Assembly: GCF_002954385.1 (NCBI RefSeq) | Contig: NZ_MQVY01000001.1 | Span: 1,057,957 to 1,121,956, forward strand | Source: Tenacibaculum sp. SG-28 | GTDB lineage: Bacteria > Bacteroidota > Bacteroidia > Flavobacteriales > Flavobacteriaceae | DNA length: 64,000 bases | Direction of reading: 5' to 3' | Shown here: piece by piece, positions 1 to 10,257 of the stretch | Position numbering within the stretch: the stretch's first letter is position 1 | How the letters are laid out: each line of letters begins with the position of its first letter | The notes under the pieces: model-generated | The model's input: the letters and a program-made list of their open reading frames with translations, nothing else | The model's database searches: none | What the model was told of the DNA's origin: nothing | Position numbers and translations under genes: made by a program

Positions 1-66
1 TTCAGAGGCGTCGAAAAAAACACAAATGAAGAAGACACCTTGGAAAAAGACATGGAGGTAAAGTAA
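1..66 (+). CDS. 3' end of an unidentified protein (partial)
   Basis: Frame 1 is open from the window edge to a TAA at 64-66 and encodes 21 residues, rich in Glu, Asp and Lys (ends EKDMEVK). Only this charged tail is visible, so no family can be assigned. The next gene begins about 70 bases downstream on the same strand. Confidence 0.5.
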   Translation, partial: FRGVEKNTNEEDTLEKDMEVK

Positions 67-134
67 TCTGCCATGTTAAATCACAATGTGCTCTAAAATA
101 AAAAAGGTTACAACAACGAAAAATAGCTATTTTT

Positions 135-950
135 TTGAAGAAAAAAGATTTAAATTGGAAAGACAAACTTCATGAAATAATTTATGAAGCAGATACCGCT
201 GAAGGTAAATTATTTGACGTTATTTTACTTATCGCTATTGTAACTTCAGTAGTATTAGTAATGCTCGAGAGCATTGCTTCTTTTCAACTAAAGTACGGTT
301 ACTATTTCAATATTGCTGAATGGATATTTACCATTCTTTTTTCCATCGAATATCTATTGCGAATCGTAGCAATAAAAAGACCTTTAAAGTATATTTTTAG
401 CTTTTATGGTATTATTGATTTATTATCTACAATACCAAAATATTTATCGCTGTCTTTTGTGGGAACACACAGTTTAATTGCTCTTCGAGCACTCCGTTTA
501 TTACGTGTATTCAGAATCTTGAAATTAGCTCGCTATATTGGTGCTTCTAATAACTTTATAAAAGCCTTAAAAGCAAGCAAAACAAAAATAGCTGTATTTT
601 TATTTTTTGTTTTTATTCTATGTATTATACTAGGTACAATAATGTATCTTATAGAAGGCGGTAAAAATGGTTTTACCAGTATCCCACGAAGTATTTATTG
701 GGCAATTGTTACCCTCACTACTGTTGGATACGGAGATATTGCACCACAAACTCCTCTAGGACAACTAATTGCTAGTGTTATAATGATTTTAGGATATGGT
801 ATTATAGCGGTTCCGACGGGTATAGTTTCTTCGGAAATGGTTAAAACAGGAGATCTACATCTCAACACACAAGCGTGCCCAAATTGTTCGTATGCAGGCC
901 ATACAGATAACGCTGTGTTTTGTTATCATTGCGGACATAAATTACACTAG
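135..950 (+). CDS. Voltage-gated potassium channel with C-terminal zinc ribbon
   Basis: Six-transmembrane ion channel of the Kv/KvAP type in the inner membrane. Visible parts: S1 about residues 26-44, an S4 voltage sensor at 117-134 with regularly spaced arginines (ALRALRLLRVFRILK), a pore helix and the K+ selectivity filter TVGYGD at 196-201, then S6. After S6 the cytoplasmic tail ends in a Cys4 zinc-ribbon-like module: CPNC at 248-251 and CYHC at 263-266. The start is TTG at 135; no in-frame ATG occurs before S1, so TTG is accepted with moderate certainty. The stop TAG overlaps the beginning of miaA, suggesting cotranscription. Channel function is secure from the filter; the role of the zinc ribbon is unknown. 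Confidence 0.9.
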   Translation: MKKKDLNWKDKLHEIIYEADTAEGKLFDVILLIAIVTSVVLVMLESIASFQLKYGYYFNIAEWIFTILFSIEYLLRIVAIKRPLKYIFSFYGIIDLLSTIPKYLSLSFVGTHSLIALRALRLLRVFRILKLARYIGASNNFIKALKASKTKIAVFLFFVFILCIILGTIMYLIEGGKNGFTSIPRSIYWAIVTLTTVGYGDIAPQTPLGQLIASVIMILGYGIIAVPTGIVSSEMVKTGDLHLNTQACPNCSYAGHTDNAVFCYHCGHKLH

Positions 951-952
951 TG

Positions 953-1855
953 ATGGAAAATACCTTAGTTACAATTGTTGGTGCGACAGCCATTGGAAAA
1001 ACTGCTTTGAGTATTGCATTAGCAAAATATTTTAACTGTGAAATTATTTCATGTGATTCGCGTCAGTTTTACAAAGAAATGACCATAGGAACAGCGGTAC
1101 CTGATCCTGAAGAATTAGCTGCTGCACCCCACCATTTCATTCAAACTAAAAGTATTTTTGACACTTACAGTGTGGGACAATTTGAAAAGGAAGCACTGCA
1201 AAAACTAGATGTTTTATTTCTACAAAATCCGATACAAATCATGGTTGGAGGAAGTGGCCTTTATGCTGATGCTGTTCTAAAAGGTTTAGACGAATTTCCT
1301 GAGATAGATCCAAAAATAAGAAAATCCCTTAATAAAGAATTAGAAGAAAACGGTATACAAATACTACAAGAGACATTACAAAACTTAGATGCTGTAGCTT
1401 ATGAGAATATCGCAATTGAAAACCCACACAGGCTAATACGTGCTTTGGAAATTTGTATTGGTACAGGAAAAACATTCACCTCTTTCAAAAACAAACCCAA
1501 ACAAAAAAGAAACTTTAAACCCATTGTAATTGGGTTGCATGCAGAAAGAGAAATTTTATACCATAGAATTAATTTACGGGTAGATAAAATGATTGCAAAT
1601 GGCTTGATTAAAGAAGCAAAAGAGTTATACCCTAATAGAAATTTAAATGCGTTAAAAACGGTAGGATACCGCGAATTATTTGAGTATTTTGATGGAAATA
1701 TTTCTAAGGAAACTGCCATTGAAGAGATCAAGAAAAATTCAAGAAGATTTGCAAAACGACAAGGAACGTGGTTCCGAAGGAACTCTGCAATAAAGTGGTT
1801 TGACTACCATACGGAGTGTGAAAAAATAATAAATTATATCGCCAAGGAACTATAA
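953..1855 (+). CDS. miaA: tRNA dimethylallyltransferase MiaA
   Basis: Transfers the dimethylallyl group from DMAPP to N6 of A37 in tRNAs reading UNN codons. The N-terminal P-loop GATAIGKT (residues 10-17), the following CDSRQFYKEM and IGTA segments that shape the substrate channel, and the C-terminal KTVGYRELFEYFDG plus RRFAKRQGTWFRR motifs are all typical. The length of about 300 residues is normal. ATG at 953 is preferred over GTG at 950; both lie against the TAG (948-950) of the channel gene, so translation may be coupled. Confidence 0.96.
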   Translation: MENTLVTIVGATAIGKTALSIALAKYFNCEIISCDSRQFYKEMTIGTAVPDPEELAAAPHHFIQTKSIFDTYSVGQFEKEALQKLDVLFLQNPIQIMVGGSGLYADAVLKGLDEFPEIDPKIRKSLNKELEENGIQILQETLQNLDAVAYENIAIENPHRLIRALEICIGTGKTFTSFKNKPKQKRNFKPIVIGLHAEREILYHRINLRVDKMIANGLIKEAKELYPNRNLNALKTVGYRELFEYFDGNISKETAIEEIKKNSRRFAKRQGTWFRRNSAIKWFDYHTECEKIINYIAKEL

Positions 1856-1965
1856 TGTGCAAAAGGTTCGGTTAGTCTAAAATATAAAAACAGGGTAAAA
1901 CTAAAAAAAATAATACTCCGCTATAATTAATATGCTGATTTTAGAGAATAGCTAAAACACTTTTA

Positions 1966-1973
1966 TATATTTG
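1966..1973 (+). promoter_or_regulatory. Putative bacteroidetal -7 box for the OmpH gene
   Basis: TATATTTG matches the Bacteroidetes -7 consensus TAnnTTTG and ends 19 bases before the ATG at 1993. No clear TTTG -33 element is seen at the usual spacing, so this is a moderate call. Confidence 0.4.
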
Positions 1974-1992
1974 TATAAATAAATTAAATAAA

Positions 1993-2496
1993 ATGAGAGT
2001 AAAACTTATACTTTTAGGAGCCTTTCTAATATCTGCGCTATCCTTTGCACAAGGAAAAGTTGGTACTGTAAATATGGATTTGATAGTCAGTAAAATGCCA
2101 CAGTCTAAAACTGTTATTGAGAGAGTCAGTAAATATGCGGTAAGGCTAGATTCATCACTTCAAGCAAAAACTGCAGCGTATAGTAATGCAATAAAAATAT
2201 ATGATAAAACTCAAGAATCACTTAACGAGGAGCAAAAGAAAGAAAAGTATGCAGAGTTAGCAAATATGGAAAAGGATATGAATAATTTTAGAACCAATGG
2301 GTCAAAACTATTACAAATCCAGAGAGATCAATTAATGCGTCCTATTTATAAAAAAATTAATGAGCAAATTATTGCTATCGCAAAAGAAGATGGATATAGC
2401 CAAATATTAACTACCGATAGAAATGAATTTGCTTATTTTGATGAAAATTTTGATATCACAAATAAAGTTCTACTGAAACTTGGTATTCAAGAATAA
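1993..2496 (+). CDS. OmpH/Skp family periplasmic chaperone
   Basis: A 167-residue exported protein. The signal peptide MRVKLILLGAFLISALSFAQ is cleaved near residue 20. The mature start GKVGTVNMDLIVSKMPQSK is the OmpH/Skp signature. A long charged coiled-coil (about 40-110) would form the tentacles that hold unfolded outer-membrane proteins. The C-terminal strand returns to the body (ILTTDRNEFAYFDENFDIT). Family knowledge places it in the periplasm, guiding beta-barrel precursors to the Bam complex; bamD occurs later in this window but not adjacent. It is preceded by its own -7 box at 1966. Confidence 0.9.
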   Translation: MRVKLILLGAFLISALSFAQGKVGTVNMDLIVSKMPQSKTVIERVSKYAVRLDSSLQAKTAAYSNAIKIYDKTQESLNEEQKKEKYAELANMEKDMNNFRTNGSKLLQIQRDQLMRPIYKKINEQIIAIAKEDGYSQILTTDRNEFAYFDENFDITNKVLLKLGIQE

Positions 2497-2505
2497 TCTT
2501 TATGA

Positions 2506-3321
2506 ATGTATGCTAAATTAAAAACGCTTCAACTACAATACCAAGGTTTTACAAAAACACCTTTTCTGTGGCATGGAAAAGGTGTTTTTGGTTTGGAGCA
2601 ATATGAGCACGTCCTTACTAAAAGTCATTCCTTTAATACAACTATTACCGAAAAGTTACCACTGGGAAAACTAGCGGAGCGATTTGTTTTTTTTGAATTA
2701 AAAAAACAAAAAGCAATCCGTTTACTACTCGAAAACATTCAAATTCAGCGAGAAAAGATAACCCTCGGAGAATTAGACTGTATTTTTCAAGACAAGAACC
2801 AAGTTATACACCTTGAAATTGTTTATAAATTTTACCTCTACAACAGCTCGATAGGAAACTCAGAAATTGCCCATTGGATTGGCCCTAATAAAAAAGACAC
2901 CTTACTGGATAAACTTAAGAAACTAAAGCAAAAACAATTTCCTTTAATAGCGGAAAAAGAGTGCATAGAATCTTTACAAAAACAAAAAATTTCTACCAAA
3001 AACATTCAACAACGCGTATATTTCAAAGCACAGTTATTTCTTCCATTAGGTACTGAAAAAAAAACATACCAACACATCAACAACAAATGCATAAGTGGAT
3101 TCTATTGCAACGCCAAAGCACTTCACTCCTTTGATACGTACAAATTTTATATTCCAGCAAAATTAAACTGGTTTGTAACACCTCATACACAAGTTTCATG
3201 GTTAGATTTTTATTCTTTTAATAAACAAATAGAAAATCTCCACTCACAAAAAAAATCTCCTCTGTGTTGGGTAAAAAAAAGAAACGGAGAATTGCTTAAA
3301 CTTTTTGTGGTTTGGTGGTAA
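2506..3321 (+). CDS. DUF1853 family protein
   Basis: A 271-residue soluble protein with no signal peptide or membrane segment. It has the DUF1853 features: a restriction-endonuclease-like core with GELDCIFQD (about 93-101) followed by HLEIVYKFYLY (about 106-116), where the D...E.K arrangement resembles a PD-(D/E)xK nuclease active site. Biochemical function is not established to my knowledge. It lies 9 bases after the OmpH stop. Its 3' end overlaps the convergent EamA gene by 26 bases. Confidence 0.82.
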   Translation: MYAKLKTLQLQYQGFTKTPFLWHGKGVFGLEQYEHVLTKSHSFNTTITEKLPLGKLAERFVFFELKKQKAIRLLLENIQIQREKITLGELDCIFQDKNQVIHLEIVYKFYLYNSSIGNSEIAHWIGPNKKDTLLDKLKKLKQKQFPLIAEKECIESLQKQKISTKNIQQRVYFKAQLFLPLGTEKKTYQHINNKCISGFYCNAKALHSFDTYKFYIPAKLNWFVTPHTQVSWLDFYSFNKQIENLHSQKKSPLCWVKKRNGELLKLFVVWW

Positions 3322-4219
3322 CTTTATTTTTGGCTACTTTTTTTCGTGCGTTAATAAAGTATACACCGGTGAGAAGAATAATACAGGCAATTATCGATTG
3401 GAGCGAAATATGCTCTTCCAAAAAATACCACCCCAAGAGAAGCGCAATAACAGGATTGACATATGCAGATGTAGCGACCTTTTCTGTGGAAACTACTTTT
3501 AACAAATAATTAAAAGCAGTAAAAGCAACAATACTTCCAAAAACTACAAGTAATACCATTGAAAATTGCACTTTACTAGACCACTCAAAAGGAGAGCTCC
3601 AACTTTCATGAAATAACAAACTACACACCAGTAATAATACTCCTGCAACAAGCATTTGATAGCCCGTACTTACGAAGAAATTTTGTGGTAAATTAGCCTT
3701 AGACACAAAAACACTTCCATAACTCCAACTTAAAACACAACTGAGAATCATTAAAATACCCAAGATACTATTTTCAGAAGTTGTGATTTCTTGCTGACTC
3801 ACTAATAGATACATCCCTAAAATACCCAAAAAAACTCCCAACAAAGACTTCTTCTGCATTTTTTTTCCGTCAATCAGACGTAACAGAAACAAAACAAATA
3901 ATGGCTGTGTAGAGGCTAACAAAGCTGCAAAACCAGAATCTACATATTTTAAAGCCCATACAAAAACACCATTGCCATATACTAAAAAAAGAAAACCAGC
4001 TACTATCGTGTTAAGAAATTGGCTTTTTGTAATGGTTAGTGGCTTTTTTAAAATTTTAGCAATAACCATTATTAAAATTCCAGCAACTAAAAACCGAATA
4101 GAAGCCAATAAAAGCGGAGCAATTTCTGAAACGGCTATTTTATTAAACAAATACGTAGAGCCCCAAATAACATAAATTGAAAAAAATGCAAGCACTATTA
4201 AAATTGTTGACTTTTTCAT
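3296..4219 (-). CDS. EamA/DMT-superfamily transporter
   Basis: A 307-residue integral membrane protein with about ten hydrophobic segments arranged as two homologous five-helix EamA halves. The N-terminal signature YVIWGSTYLFNKIAV is typical of the RhaT/RarD-like drug/metabolite exporters. The second half ends in a short basic tail (RKKVAKNKVTTK). Substrate cannot be inferred; relatives export amino acids or metabolites. It is transcribed convergently with the DUF1853 gene, with overlapping 3' ends. Confidence 0.9.
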   Translation of the reverse strand: MKKSTILIVLAFFSIYVIWGSTYLFNKIAVSEIAPLLLASIRFLVAGILIMVIAKILKKPLTITKSQFLNTIVAGFLFLVYGNGVFVWALKYVDSGFAALLASTQPLFVLFLLRLIDGKKMQKKSLLGVFLGILGMYLLVSQQEITTSENSILGILMILSCVLSWSYGSVFVSKANLPQNFFVSTGYQMLVAGVLLLVCSLLFHESWSSPFEWSSKVQFSMVLLVVFGSIVAFTAFNYLLKVVSTEKVATSAYVNPVIALLLGWYFLEEHISLQSIIACIILLTGVYFINARKKVAKNKVTTKPQKV

Positions 4220-4300
4220 ATAGTTTTAATATTCATGTAACGTAAAAATTGTTTGTCCTAATTATGTAAAAGATAAAAGGATGAGTTGGTTATAGAGAAT

Positions 4301-5455
4301 TTACAATAAAGTTTCTAGATAATGAGTATCAATGCTATATGCATTTTTTAATGCTTCTATTTTATGTTCTATACTTTCACTATCCGTATGCTTAGAAGAC
4401 TTTACTGCTGTTAACATAACATTTTTACGGGTGTGTTCGTTGCTTATAAACTCAAATACATTGGTAGTATAATTATTCTTTTCTAAAATGAGAGCCCGTA
4501 TAGTATCGGTTACCATTTCGAACTGTCGCTCTTTAAAAATCCCATACCTCAAAATGGGGTCTTTTTGTGTTTTACCTTTCACTTGTTGTCGTATTTGTTT
4601 ATGACAACAAGGAGCACAAATAATTAGAGATGCCTGAGAAACCAAACCTTTATAAATTGCATCATCAGTAGCGGTATCACATGCATGAAGTGCTATTAAT
4701 ATATCAATTTTTCTTTCGTTATAGTCTTGAATTTTCTGTGCTACAAAATGTAAATTACTAAAACCACATTTTTTAGCAATAGCATTACAGTACGTTACTA
4801 AATTCTCACGCAATTCAATTCCTGTAATACTAACATCGTACAAACCCTTTTCTACTAAATAATCATAAAGTGCAAAAGTTAAATACCCTTTCCCAGAGCC
4901 CATATCCACAATATGCAGTTTTGACGGAAGTTTGGCTGCATGCAATTGTACCTCAATTATTTCTAAATACTTGTTTATTTGACGAAACTTATCGGCCATT
5001 TTAGGAATTACATTGTCATTTTTATCCGTAATTCCTAAATAGTGCAAATAGGGTCTATTTACTGCTCTTTTAACTTTTATTTTATCGTGATTTTCAGGTA
5101 GTTTATTTTTAAAACTAGGTTTATTTATTTTATAACTCACCTTTTTCTTCTTAGATATAAAAACCTGTAAATCATTCTCTAAGGTAAACAAAACACAAGC
5201 TCTAAACATATTTTGCAATAACTGCTCCAACTCTAATTTACTTTCTTCTAAAGTATAGTTTTTAACCTGATCATTAGTAGTGTACCGATACAAAAATTGA
5301 AAATAAATTTCATCTTTTAGTACTATTTGCCGTATGTAAACATTAGATAAATTATCAGACTTTCGCAGAGGCTTACTTAAGGTAAGTTTTACGAAATTAT
5401 AGCGAGAAACACTAGTTTCAAACGCTTCAAGAAGTTGAAATAACGAATCTGTCAT
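4301..5455 (-). CDS. Class I SAM-dependent methyltransferase (METTL25/RRNAD1-like)
   Basis: A 384-residue cytoplasmic enzyme. The SAM-binding motif I is VDMGSGKGYLTFAL (around residue 180), followed by acidic motif II (GIELRENLV) and a motif IV-like segment LIALHACDTATDD. A conserved CAPCCHK segment follows, as in the Methyltransf_32 (RRNAD1/METTL25) group. The roughly 150 N-terminal residues are a variable domain. The substrate is unknown; relatives are suspected RNA or protein methyltransferases. It is a single gene with no close cotranscribed neighbour. Confidence 0.85.
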   Translation of the reverse strand: MTDSLFQLLEAFETSVSRYNFVKLTLSKPLRKSDNLSNVYIRQIVLKDEIYFQFLYRYTTNDQVKNYTLEESKLELEQLLQNMFRACVLFTLENDLQVFISKKKKVSYKINKPSFKNKLPENHDKIKVKRAVNRPYLHYLGITDKNDNVIPKMADKFRQINKYLEIIEVQLHAAKLPSKLHIVDMGSGKGYLTFALYDYLVEKGLYDVSITGIELRENLVTYCNAIAKKCGFSNLHFVAQKIQDYNERKIDILIALHACDTATDDAIYKGLVSQASLIICAPCCHKQIRQQVKGKTQKDPILRYGIFKERQFEMVTDTIRALILEKNNYTTNVFEFISNEHTRKNVMLTAVKSSKHTDSESIEHKIEALKNAYSIDTHYLETLL

Positions 5456-5503
5456 GCTACAAAAATAAGAAATTGGAAACTAAAACAGTACCAGAGTTTA
5501 CTC

Positions 5504-5544
5504 AAAAAAAGAATCGACAGCAAAATTAAATTTGCCATCGATTC
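5504..5544 (-). terminator. Rho-independent terminator of the FAS1 lipoprotein gene
   Basis: On the minus strand GAATCGA pairs with TCGATTC (5538-5544 with 5511-5517). An inner GCAAA/TTTGC extension adds to the stem, and seven T follow (5504-5510). It lies just downstream of the FAS1 gene. Confidence 0.75.
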
Positions 5545-5579
5545 GTGCTTAAAAAGAGAGACTATAAAAGTCGTATACC

Positions 5580-7426
5580 TTACGGTAATAAAACTGTATC
5601 AACAACGTGAATCACCCATTTGTTCCTTGCACATCTGTAGCAGTGATAGATACATCTTGGTTAGCATCACTTGTTGTTATAATTTTTGGAGTACTACCTG
5701 ATAAATCGATGGTAATAGTATCACCACTTAACATAGATACTTCTTGGTTGTTTGTCAATTGGTCAGATTGTACATTAGCACCATTTAGAACATGGTATTT
5801 AAGTACAGCGTCTAAGGTCTCAATAGGAATATCTCCCAAACCATCCCAATCGTCATTACTATCTAATAAAGCTTGAAAAGCCGCGTTGGTTGGAGCGAAT
5901 ATTGTAAAAGGACCATCTCCTGTTAAAACAGATACGAAGTCTGTAGTGTGTCTCTCATCTGTTAATGCTTGTACAAGTATAGAAAAATTACTATTGTTTG
6001 TCGCAAGCGTAACCACGTTTGGAGGTAACATTACTTTATCTATAATATGTACAACACCATTAGAAGCCTCAACATCTGTTAAGGTTGGTTCTGCATCTCC
6101 ATTAAAATATACACCATCGGTTACCATAACTTGTAACGATAATGGCTCATCGTTAGGTCCTGTAGCTAAAGTATTTACATAACTGTCCGTTAAGTCAGAT
6201 GATCTTACCGCAGCATCTAATACATGAAATGTTAGGACATTAGTTAAAACATCTACTGGAATATCGTTTATTGTATTCCAATCTGAATTACTATCTAATA
6301 GTGCTTGGAAAGCATCGTTTGATGGTGCAAAAACAGTTAAAGGACCTGCAGCGCTTAATGCATCTACAAGGTCTGCTCTGATTACTGCATCAACTAAAAA
6401 ACTTAATTCAGGGGTTTCTTGAGCTATGTCAACTATTGTTTTGGATGCATCCGGAAATTCAGGAAGGAGAACTGTGTCTACAACGTGTATTACTCCGTTA
6501 GTACCCTGCACATCTGTTGCAGTTATAGAAACGTCTTGACCTGCTGTTTCTGTAACTATTTTTGGTGTAGCACCAGATAAATCGAAAGTAATTTTACCTT
6601 CGTTTAACATTGTAACTTCTTGGTTGTTTGTCAATTGATTTGCTTGTACATTAGCACCGTTTACTACATGATATTTCAAAACTTCCTCTAATGTTGCTAT
6701 TGGAATGTCACCTAACCCATTCCAATCAGGATTAGAATCTAATAAATTCTGAAAAGCATCATTGGTAGGTGCAAAAACCGTAAAAGGACCTTCACTATTT
6801 AATATAGTAAGGAACTCTGTCGTATGTCTTGTATCGGTAAGCGCAGCAACAAGGGTAGAAAAATTATCATTATTGGCTGCTAAATTTACTATTGTTGGTG
6901 GTAACATAACCTTATCTATAAGGTGAATAACACCGTTTGTTGCCATTACATCCGTAAGAATAGGATTGGCATCTCCATTAAATTTAACACCTCCCATAAC
7001 ATTTATCTGTAATGAAATAGCTTCATCGTTAGGACCACTAGAAAGTGTTTCAACATATCCGTCTGTTAAATCTGTAGATTTAACCTCTTGTGGCAATACG
7101 TGAAAAGTTAAAACAGAAGTAAGTACAGATACAGGAATATCGTCTAAAGAGTTCCAATCAGGATTGCTATCTAATAAAGCCACAAAAGCCTCATTAGTTG
7201 GTGCAAAAACAGTTAAAGGACCTTCTCCGCTAAGAACTCCGGCTAAATCTGCTTTCAAAACAGCTTCAACAAGAATACTCAATTCAGGGGTTTCTGAAGC
7301 AATCTCCACAATATTTTTGGGTAATTCTGGAGCTGGTGTTGGATCGTCGTCGTCACACGAGTAGAAAAAAGTGGCACTCATCAGAATAGCGAGCGCAAGC
7401 ATTGGTTTTAGTTTTTTAATGAACAT
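5580..7426 (-). CDS. Surface lipoprotein with four fasciclin (FAS1) domains, frameshifted at its last codons
   Basis: A lipoprotein signal peptide ends in the lipobox FYSC followed by DDDD, which fits the bacteroidetal lipoprotein export signal for the cell surface. Four FAS1 domains follow (about residues 38-170, 172-325, 328-460, 462-end), arranged A-B-A'-B': the second half repeats the first closely, indicating an internal duplication. Each domain carries the FAS1 motif TVFAPTN(D/E)AF. As read, the frame stops at TGA 5612-5614 after QGTNG, inside the last beta strand. Adding one G to the GGG run at 5615-5617 gives GVIHVVDTVLLP and a TAA at 5580-5582, exactly matching the end of domain 2. 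The coordinates given include this restored tail. Role: probably adhesion or cell-surface binding. Confidence 0.9.
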
Positions 7427-7612
7427 TGTTAATTGTATATAGTTAGCGCCTACTCATAATTTTAGGTCTTTTTTCAGCATCCTTAGACCTCATTGTTTAA
7501 CATAACAGCAAAAAACTTAAACATTTTTTCTTTTAAGAAAAAAAATAACGCTTGTAGTATCACATAACGTTACCTCAAAGATATAGTTTTGTTTATTAAA
7601 AACAAAAAAATA

Positions 7613-8206
7613 TTAAACAAAATTATGTCTTTTTAATAATATCTCCTCCACATCCTGTAAACTAAAGCCTTTAGCTCGCAACAAAAGTATGTAATGGTAC
7701 ATTAGATCTGCAGCTTCATTTTTGAATAATTCCGCATTATCATCTTTCGCCTCAATTACTAACTCTACAGCCTCCTCACCTACCTTCTGAGCGACCTTAT
7801 TAATTCCACGTTTGTATAATTTATTAGTGTAAGACTCTGAAGTATCCGTGGCTATTCTATTCGAAATTACAGCCTCCAATTCGTACAAAAAACCTTTTGG
7901 TGATTTCTCACCAAAACACGATGTTGTTCCAGTATGACAAGTTGGACCATCTGGAGAAACTTTAATTAATATCGTATCGTTATCACAGTCTACTGTAATT
8001 TCTTTTGTCCATAAAAAATTACCTGATTTCTCACCCTTAGTCCAAAGTCTATTTTTTGATCTGCTAAAGAAAGTAACCTTTCCCTCTGTTTGTGTTTTCT
8101 CAAAGGCCTCCTCGTTCATATAACCGAGCATCAAAACCTGCAATGTTGCATTATCTTGGATAACCACTGGTACTAAACCGTTACCTTTTATAAAATCTAT
8201 TTTCAT
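7613..8206 (-). CDS. hisI: Bifunctional phosphoribosyl-AMP cyclohydrolase / phosphoribosyl-ATP pyrophosphatase
   Basis: Carries out steps 2 and 3 of histidine biosynthesis. The N-terminal HisI half (about 1-105) contains [24 protein letters not shown] and the metal-binding [11 protein letters not shown]. The C-terminal HisE half (about 110-197) has the MazG-like [14 protein letters not shown] helix and NEAADLMYH. Length of 197 is right for a HisIE fusion. Last gene of the his operon; its start overlaps the hisF stop by four bases (ATGA type). Confidence 0.97.
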   Translation of the reverse strand: MKIDFIKGNGLVPVVIQDNATLQVLMLGYMNEEAFEKTQTEGKVTFFSRSKNRLWTKGEKSGNFLWTKEITVDCDNDTILIKVSPDGPTCHTGTTSCFGEKSPKGFLYELEAVISNRIATDTSESYTNKLYKRGINKVAQKVGEEAVELVIEAKDDNAELFKNEAADLMYHYILLLRAKGFSLQDVEEILLKRHNFV

Positions 8207-8955
8207 CGTATTTGAATATTTTGCTTTTTTAAATAATTTTTTAATTGTGGTACAGGAATTTCACCAAAATGAAAGATACTGGCAGCCAACCCTGCACTAG
8301 CCTCTGTATTGGTAAATAAATCTGAAAAATGCTGTTCTTTACCAGCACCGCCCGATGCAATTACAGGAATGTTTACGACATTACTAACTTGCTTCGTAAT
8401 ATCGATGGCAAAACCATCTTTAGTTCCATCATTATTCATAGAAGTAAGTAAAATTTCTCCAGCCCCCAAAGCAGTGACCTCTTTCGCCCAGTCTAGGGTA
8501 TCGATCCTAGTATTATGGGTTCCACCTTTAGTAAATACTTTCCATGTATTATCTGTGTATTTTGTATCAATGGCTACTACCACAAACTGACTTCCAAATC
8601 TTTCTTTCAAAGCAGTAATTAACCCTGGATTTTTAACTGCAGATGAATTAATGCTTATTTTATCTGCCCCGGCATTAATCAAAACCAAAGCATCTTCTAT
8701 TGTACTTATACCACCTCCAACAGTAAATGGGATATTGATCTCTTTGGCGACTTTTTCTACTAAACTTACCAGTGTTTTTCTGTTTTCTAAGGTTGCAGTT
8801 ATGTCTAAAAACACCAATTCATCAGCACCATCTGCGACATAACGTTTCGCAAGTTCTATTGGATCACCAGCATCTTTTATGGCAATAAAATTTACACCTT
8901 TTACGGTTCGACCATTTTTTATATCCAAACAAGGAATAATTCGTTTCTTTAACAT
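8203..8955 (-). CDS. hisF: Imidazole glycerol phosphate synthase, cyclase subunit HisF
   Basis: A (beta/alpha)8 barrel that, with HisH, converts PRFAR and ammonia into IGP and AICAR. It begins [20 protein letters not shown] with the catalytic Asp (CLD); the second catalytic Asp is in the VVVAIDTKY strand. The phosphate-binding loops TVGGGI and ASGGAG are present. Length of 250 is normal. It overlaps the hisA stop by seven bases and hisI by four. Confidence 0.98.
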   Translation of the reverse strand: MLKKRIIPCLDIKNGRTVKGVNFIAIKDAGDPIELAKRYVADGADELVFLDITATLENRKTLVSLVEKVAKEINIPFTVGGGISTIEDALVLINAGADKISINSSAVKNPGLITALKERFGSQFVVVAIDTKYTDNTWKVFTKGGTHNTRIDTLDWAKEVTALGAGEILLTSMNNDGTKDGFAIDITKQVSNVVNIPVIASGGAGKEQHFSDLFTNTEASAGLAASIFHFGEIPVPQLKNYLKKQNIQIR

Positions 8956-9662
8956 AATTCTTGCAGTTCTTTTACGTTTATGTAACCTTCATATATGGCT
9001 TTCCCTACAATAGCTCCTTCACACCCAATGGCCTTCAACTGCTTTAAATCTTGGATAGAAGCAACACCCCCACTAGCAATGAGTTGTACGTTACTTTTCG
9101 AAAGTATTTCTTCGTACAAGGTAACCGCAGATCCTGCTAACATTCCATCCTTTGCAACATCGGTACAAATTGTAGACAACACACCAAAGCGCTCGTAGTC
9201 TTGGATAAAGTCTACCACATCGATAGCGGAAGTTTCTAACCAGCCTTGCGTTGCAATCTTTCGATCCTTGCAATCGGCACCCAAAATTATCTTTTCCGCC
9301 CCGTAATTTTCAATCCAACTTAAGAATAATTCTCTGTTCTGTATGGCAATGCTTCCACCTGTAATTTGATTAGCGCCACTTTCGAAGGCTATTTTAATAT
9401 CTTCATTAGATTTAATACCACCCCCAAAATCAACCTTGAGATTGGTTTTTGTGGCAATAGTTTCTAAAATTTTATAGTTGACTATATGTTTAGACTTGGC
9501 TCCATCTAAATCTACAACATGCAGGTATTCAATTCCGTTATCTTGAAATTCTTTGGCTACCTCCAGTGGGTTTTCGTTGTATATTTTTTGTGTTGCATAA
9601 TCTCCTTTAGTAAGGCGAACGCATTTTCCTTCAATAATATCTATCGCGGGAATAATCCTCAT
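8949..9662 (-). CDS. hisA: ProFAR isomerase HisA
   Basis: 1-(5-phosphoribosyl)-5-[(5-phosphoribosylamino)methylideneamino]imidazole-4-carboxamide isomerase, a (beta/alpha)8 barrel homologous to His[18 protein letters not shown] carries the first catalytic Asp, and [13 protein letters not shown] carries the second. Phosphate loops are DFGGGIKS and ASGGVAS. Length 237. It sits between hisH (10-base gap) and hisF (overlap). Confidence 0.98.
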   Translation of the reverse strand: MRIIPAIDIIEGKCVRLTKGDYATQKIYNENPLEVAKEFQDNGIEYLHVVDLDGAKSKHIVNYKILETIATKTNLKVDFGGGIKSNEDIKIAFESGANQITGGSIAIQNRELFLSWIENYGAEKIILGADCKDRKIATQGWLETSAIDVVDFIQDYERFGVLSTICTDVAKDGMLAGSAVTLYEEILSKSNVQLIASGGVASIQDLKQLKAIGCEGAIVGKAIYEGYINVKELQELC

Positions 9663-9672
9663 AATTTTAAAT

Positions 9673-10254
9673 TTAAATTTCTAAAAAGTTTTGTAGTAAT
9701 TTTTCACCTATATCTGCTGATTTTTCTGGATGAAACTGCATGGCATAAAAGTTATCCTTTTGCATTACTGCACTAAATTCTTTTATGTAATTACAAAAAG
9801 CGATAGTAGCGTCACTTGTTGTAGCATAGTAGCCGTGCACGTAATAAACATCATCAGAAAGAGAAATTCCTTCTAGTAAGGGAACATTTTCAAGCTTACT
9901 AAAGTTATTCCATCCCATGTGAGGTACTTTCTTTAATGGCGGAAATTGCTTGGTTACCGCATCGAAAATCCCTAAACATTGGGTATCTCCCTCTTCCGAG
10001 GAAGCACACATCAATTGCAATCCTAAACAAATTCCTAAAACAGGTTGTTGCAGCGATACCAAAACTATATCTAACCCTTTTTCTCTCAAATAGGCCATCG
10101 CAGAGCTAGCCTCTCCAACTCCTGGAAATATAACTTTACTCGCATTTTGTATTTCGTCTATGTCGTCTGTAATTACGCTATCATACCCCAATCTTGTAAC
10201 TGCATTTTGTACCGAACGGATATTACCTGCATTGTATTTAATAATCGCAATCAT
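9673..10254 (-). CDS. hisH: Imidazole glycerol phosphate synthase, glutamine amidotransferase subunit HisH
   Basis: Class I glutaminase that supplies ammonia to HisF. The nucleophile elbow is GICLGLQLM, and the His/Glu of the triad lie in [12 protein letters not shown] near the C terminus. N-terminal [19 protein letters not shown] is typical. Length 193. It starts three bases after the hisB stop. Confidence 0.98.
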   Translation of the reverse strand: MIAIIKYNAGNIRSVQNAVTRLGYDSVITDDIDEIQNASKVIFPGVGEASSAMAYLREKGLDIVLVSLQQPVLGICLGLQLMCASSEEGDTQCLGIFDAVTKQFPPLKKVPHMGWNNFSKLENVPLLEGISLSDDVYYVHGYYATTSDATIAFCNYIKEFSAVMQKDNFYAMQFHPEKSADIGEKLLQNFLEI

Positions 10255-10257
10255 TTG

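Noticed and set aside
5607..7364. Open frames on the plus strand across the FAS1 gene
   Set aside because: Reverse-strand shadows of the repetitive FAS1 coding sequence; no start context and repeat only because the gene repeats.
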